Assembly (NCBI GenBank): GCA_012735455.1
Contig: JAAYHG010000190.1
Span: 1-5,282, forward strand
Direction: 5' to 3'
Length of the DNA: 5,282 bases
DNA from: Bacillota bacterium
Lineage (GTDB): Bacteria; Bacillota; DTU030; DUMP01
Below are positions 3,918 to 5,282 of the stretch, in pieces (the first letter of the stretch is position 1; every line of letters starts with the position of its first letter). The notes under the pieces were generated by a model. The model was given only the letters and a program-made list of their open reading frames with translations, was not told where the DNA came from and searched no databases. The translations under genes and the position numbers were made by a program.

Positions 3918-5282
3918 AAACAGTTCCTCCAGTGAAGAAGGGCCAGGTGGTGACCCTTGTGGTCACGGACCTGGCCTCTAACGGTGAAGGGGTAGGGCGC
4001 TATCAGGGGTTCACGATCTTTGTGCCGGGTACCCTGCCCGGAGAAGAGGTAAGAGCCAGGGTGATTTCTCTACAAAAGAGCTATGCCCGTGCTTTAGCAA
4101 CGGACGTGGTTCGCCCAGCGGCCAATAGAGCCGCAGCGATCTGCAGTGCCTACCCGGCCTGCGGCGGTTGTCAGCTGCAGCACCTGGCGTACAGTGACCA
4201 GCTGCGCTTCAAGCAGCAGGTGGTTGAGCGGGCACTGCACCATATTGGCAAACTGGATGGCGTTGAGGTGCTTCCCACCCTGGGAATGGAAAAACCATGG
4301 GCCTACCGCAACAAAGCCCAGTTTCCCTTGGCGCAGCGGGGGAAGCGCTTAGTAGCCGGGTTTTATGCACCCAGGAGTCACCAGGTGGTAGAGATCACTA
4401 CCTGTCCGCTACAGCTTCCGCAGGCCAATGTGGCCTTGAAAGAACTGCTGGCGGCCGCCAACGAGCTCGGCATTCCCGCCTATGATGAACAAACGGGTGA
4501 GGGGTTCTTGCGGCACCTGCTGGTGCGGTCGGCCGTGCGGACGGGTGAGCTCATGGTGGTAGTGGTAGCGCGTAGCGCTGCGATCCCGCGCCTCCCTGAA
4601 CTTACCGAGAGATTGGTTGCAGGTGTGCCCGGCCTTACCAGCCTGCTCCTCAACGTAAACCCGCGGCGCACCAATGTGATTCTGGGCGAGGAGTGGCATA
4701 CCCTCTGGGGCAAACCTTCCATTACGGAGTATCTGGGGCCGTACCGTTTCACCATCTCCGGAGCTTCTTTTTTCCAGGTTAACCCCACGCAGACGGTAAA
4801 GCTATATCAGAAGGTTGTAGAGTTTGCCGCTCTAACAGGAATAGAGACGGTAGTAGATGCCTATTGCGGCATAGGAACCATCTCGCTCTTCCTGGCTGCC
4901 AAGGCAAAACGTGTGTATGGGATTGAAGTAGTACCCAGTGCGGTCGAAGACGCCCGCCTGAGCGCCCGGGAGAACGGGATAGAAAACGCTGAGTTCTACC
5001 AAGGTGAGGTGGAGGAGGTATTACCCAGACTTGTTGCTGCCGGAGTGAAACCGGATGTAATGGTGGTTGATCCGCCGCGCCAGGGCTGCCGGTCAGAGGT
5101 TTTGTTGGCCATGGCTGCTGCCATGCCCGCCCGGATTGTTTATGTCTCCTGCAATCCGGCAACCCTTGCCCGGGACCTGGGGATTCTGGCGCAACATGGG
5201 CTCAGCCCCAGGATAGCCCAGCCGGTGGACATGTTCCCACAAACCTATCATGTCGAGTGCGTAACGTGGATACAAAAGAAAA
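3914..5282 (+). CDS. rlmD: 23S rRNA (uracil-5-)-methyltransferase, RlmD/RlmCD type (3' partial)
   Basis: A SAM-dependent RNA m5U methyltransferase of the TrmA/RumA family. The frame is open for 456 codons to the window edge. RlmD proteins end soon after the HVECV motif, so only a few residues are probably missing. An N-terminal TRAM domain (about residues 8-60, with ASNGEGVGRY and FVPGTLPGE) is followed by the 4Fe-4S ligands C77, C83, C86 (CSAYPACGGC) and C164 (TTCPLQ). The catalytic domain has FFQVN (286-290, SAM contact), motif I VVDAYCGIGT (313-322), DPPRQGC (386-392), the nucleophile C413 in VSCNP and the general base E448 in HVEC. All key residues are present. Whether it modifies U1939 alone (RlmD) or U747 and U1939 (Bacillus RlmCD) cannot be read from sequence. 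GTG 3914 is chosen for its 4-base overlap and family-like N-terminus (VKTVPPVKKG). An in-frame ATG at 3899 is a serious alternative, and neither has a good Shine-Dalgarno sequence. Confidence 0.95.
   Translation, partial: MKTVPPVKKGQVVTLVVTDLASNGEGVGRYQGFTIFVPGTLPGEEVRARVISLQKSYARALATDVVRPAANRAAAICSAYPACGGCQLQHLAYSDQLRFKQQVVERALHHIGKLDGVEVLPTLGMEKPWAYRNKAQFPLAQRGKRLVAGFYAPRSHQVVEITTCPLQLPQANVALKELLAAANELGIPAYDEQTGEGFLRHLLVRSAVRTGELMVVVVARSAAIPRLPELTERLVAGVPGLTSLLLNVNPRRTNVILGEEWHTLWGKPSITEYLGPYRFTISGASFFQVNPTQTVKLYQKVVEFAALTGIETVVDAYCGIGTISLFLAAKAKRVYGIEVVPSAVEDARLSARENGIENAEFYQGEVEEVLPRLVAAGVKPDVMVVDPPRQGCRSEVLLAMAAAMPARIVYVSCNPATLARDLGILAQHGLSPRIAQPVDMFPQTYHVECVTWIQKK
3941..3976 (+). other. 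Strong hairpin early in the rlmD coding region
   Basis: GGCCAGGT (3941-3948) is perfectly complementary to ACCTGGCC (3969-3976). Inside it GTGACC (3950-3955) pairs with GGTCAC (3961-3966) around the loop CTTGT. Only G3949 opposite GG3967-3968 is unpaired, giving 14 base pairs in 36 bases. It covers roughly codons 10-21 of rlmD, within the region where mRNA structure can affect early translation. It may be chance within coding sequence or a control element. Confidence 0.5.

Noticed and set aside
4146..4485. Two short plus-strand open frames inside the RlmD region
   Set aside because: They are out of frame with the intact RlmD frame, which carries all Fe-S and catalytic motifs.
4409..5275. Several minus-strand open frames opposite rlmD
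   Set aside because: They overlap each other and conserved rlmD sequence, contain low-complexity P/R/H/Q-rich translations, and have no start signals.

Overview
The window looks like ordinary chromosomal DNA from a Gram-positive, probably clostridial or related, bacterium. This rests on the gatB and RlmD/RlmCD-type genes, strong AGGAGG-type ribosome binding sites, common GTG starts, a DUF421 (YetF-like) membrane protein, moderate-to-high GC content and short or overlapping gene junctions. The species cannot be named. I see no insertion sequence, phage gene, CRISPR array, tRNA or rRNA, and no gene-free stretch longer than about 130 bases.

Layout. (1) 1-1180, plus strand: the 3' five-sixths of gatB, the B subunit of the tRNA-dependent amidotransferase; its 5' end lies outside the window. 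It ends at a strong intrinsic terminator, 1194-1234. (2) 1235-2683, plus strand: three tightly packed genes. The first encodes a glutamine-rich helical protein of unknown function. The second encodes a DUF421 membrane protein and starts inside the first gene. The third encodes a 92-residue protein with a possible helix-turn-helix and is joined by a GTGA overlap. (3) 2669-2725: a GC-rich hairpin and a short direct repeat between convergent genes. (4) 3236-2700, minus strand: a second glutamine-rich helical protein that appears distantly related to the first. (5) 3237-3362: a divergent control region with small dyads. (6) 3363-5282, plus strand: a pyruvate-kinase-C-terminal-like protein (COG1751 type), then an Fe-S cluster containing 23S rRNA m5U methyltransferase (RlmD/RlmCD type), joined by a GTGA overlap. 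The second gene runs off the right edge only a few codons before its expected end.

How the parts may work together. gatB and rlmD are translation housekeeping genes. The middle block is the less understood part: two related Q-rich helical proteins, one on each strand, bracket a DUF421 membrane protein and a small possible regulator. DUF421 genes in spore formers often sit beside small helical DUF1657 genes near spoVA loci, so a spore or envelope role is a reasonable but unproven guess. The most interesting local structure is at 1194-1237, where the gatB terminator's 3' arm is also the Shine-Dalgarno sequence of the next gene.
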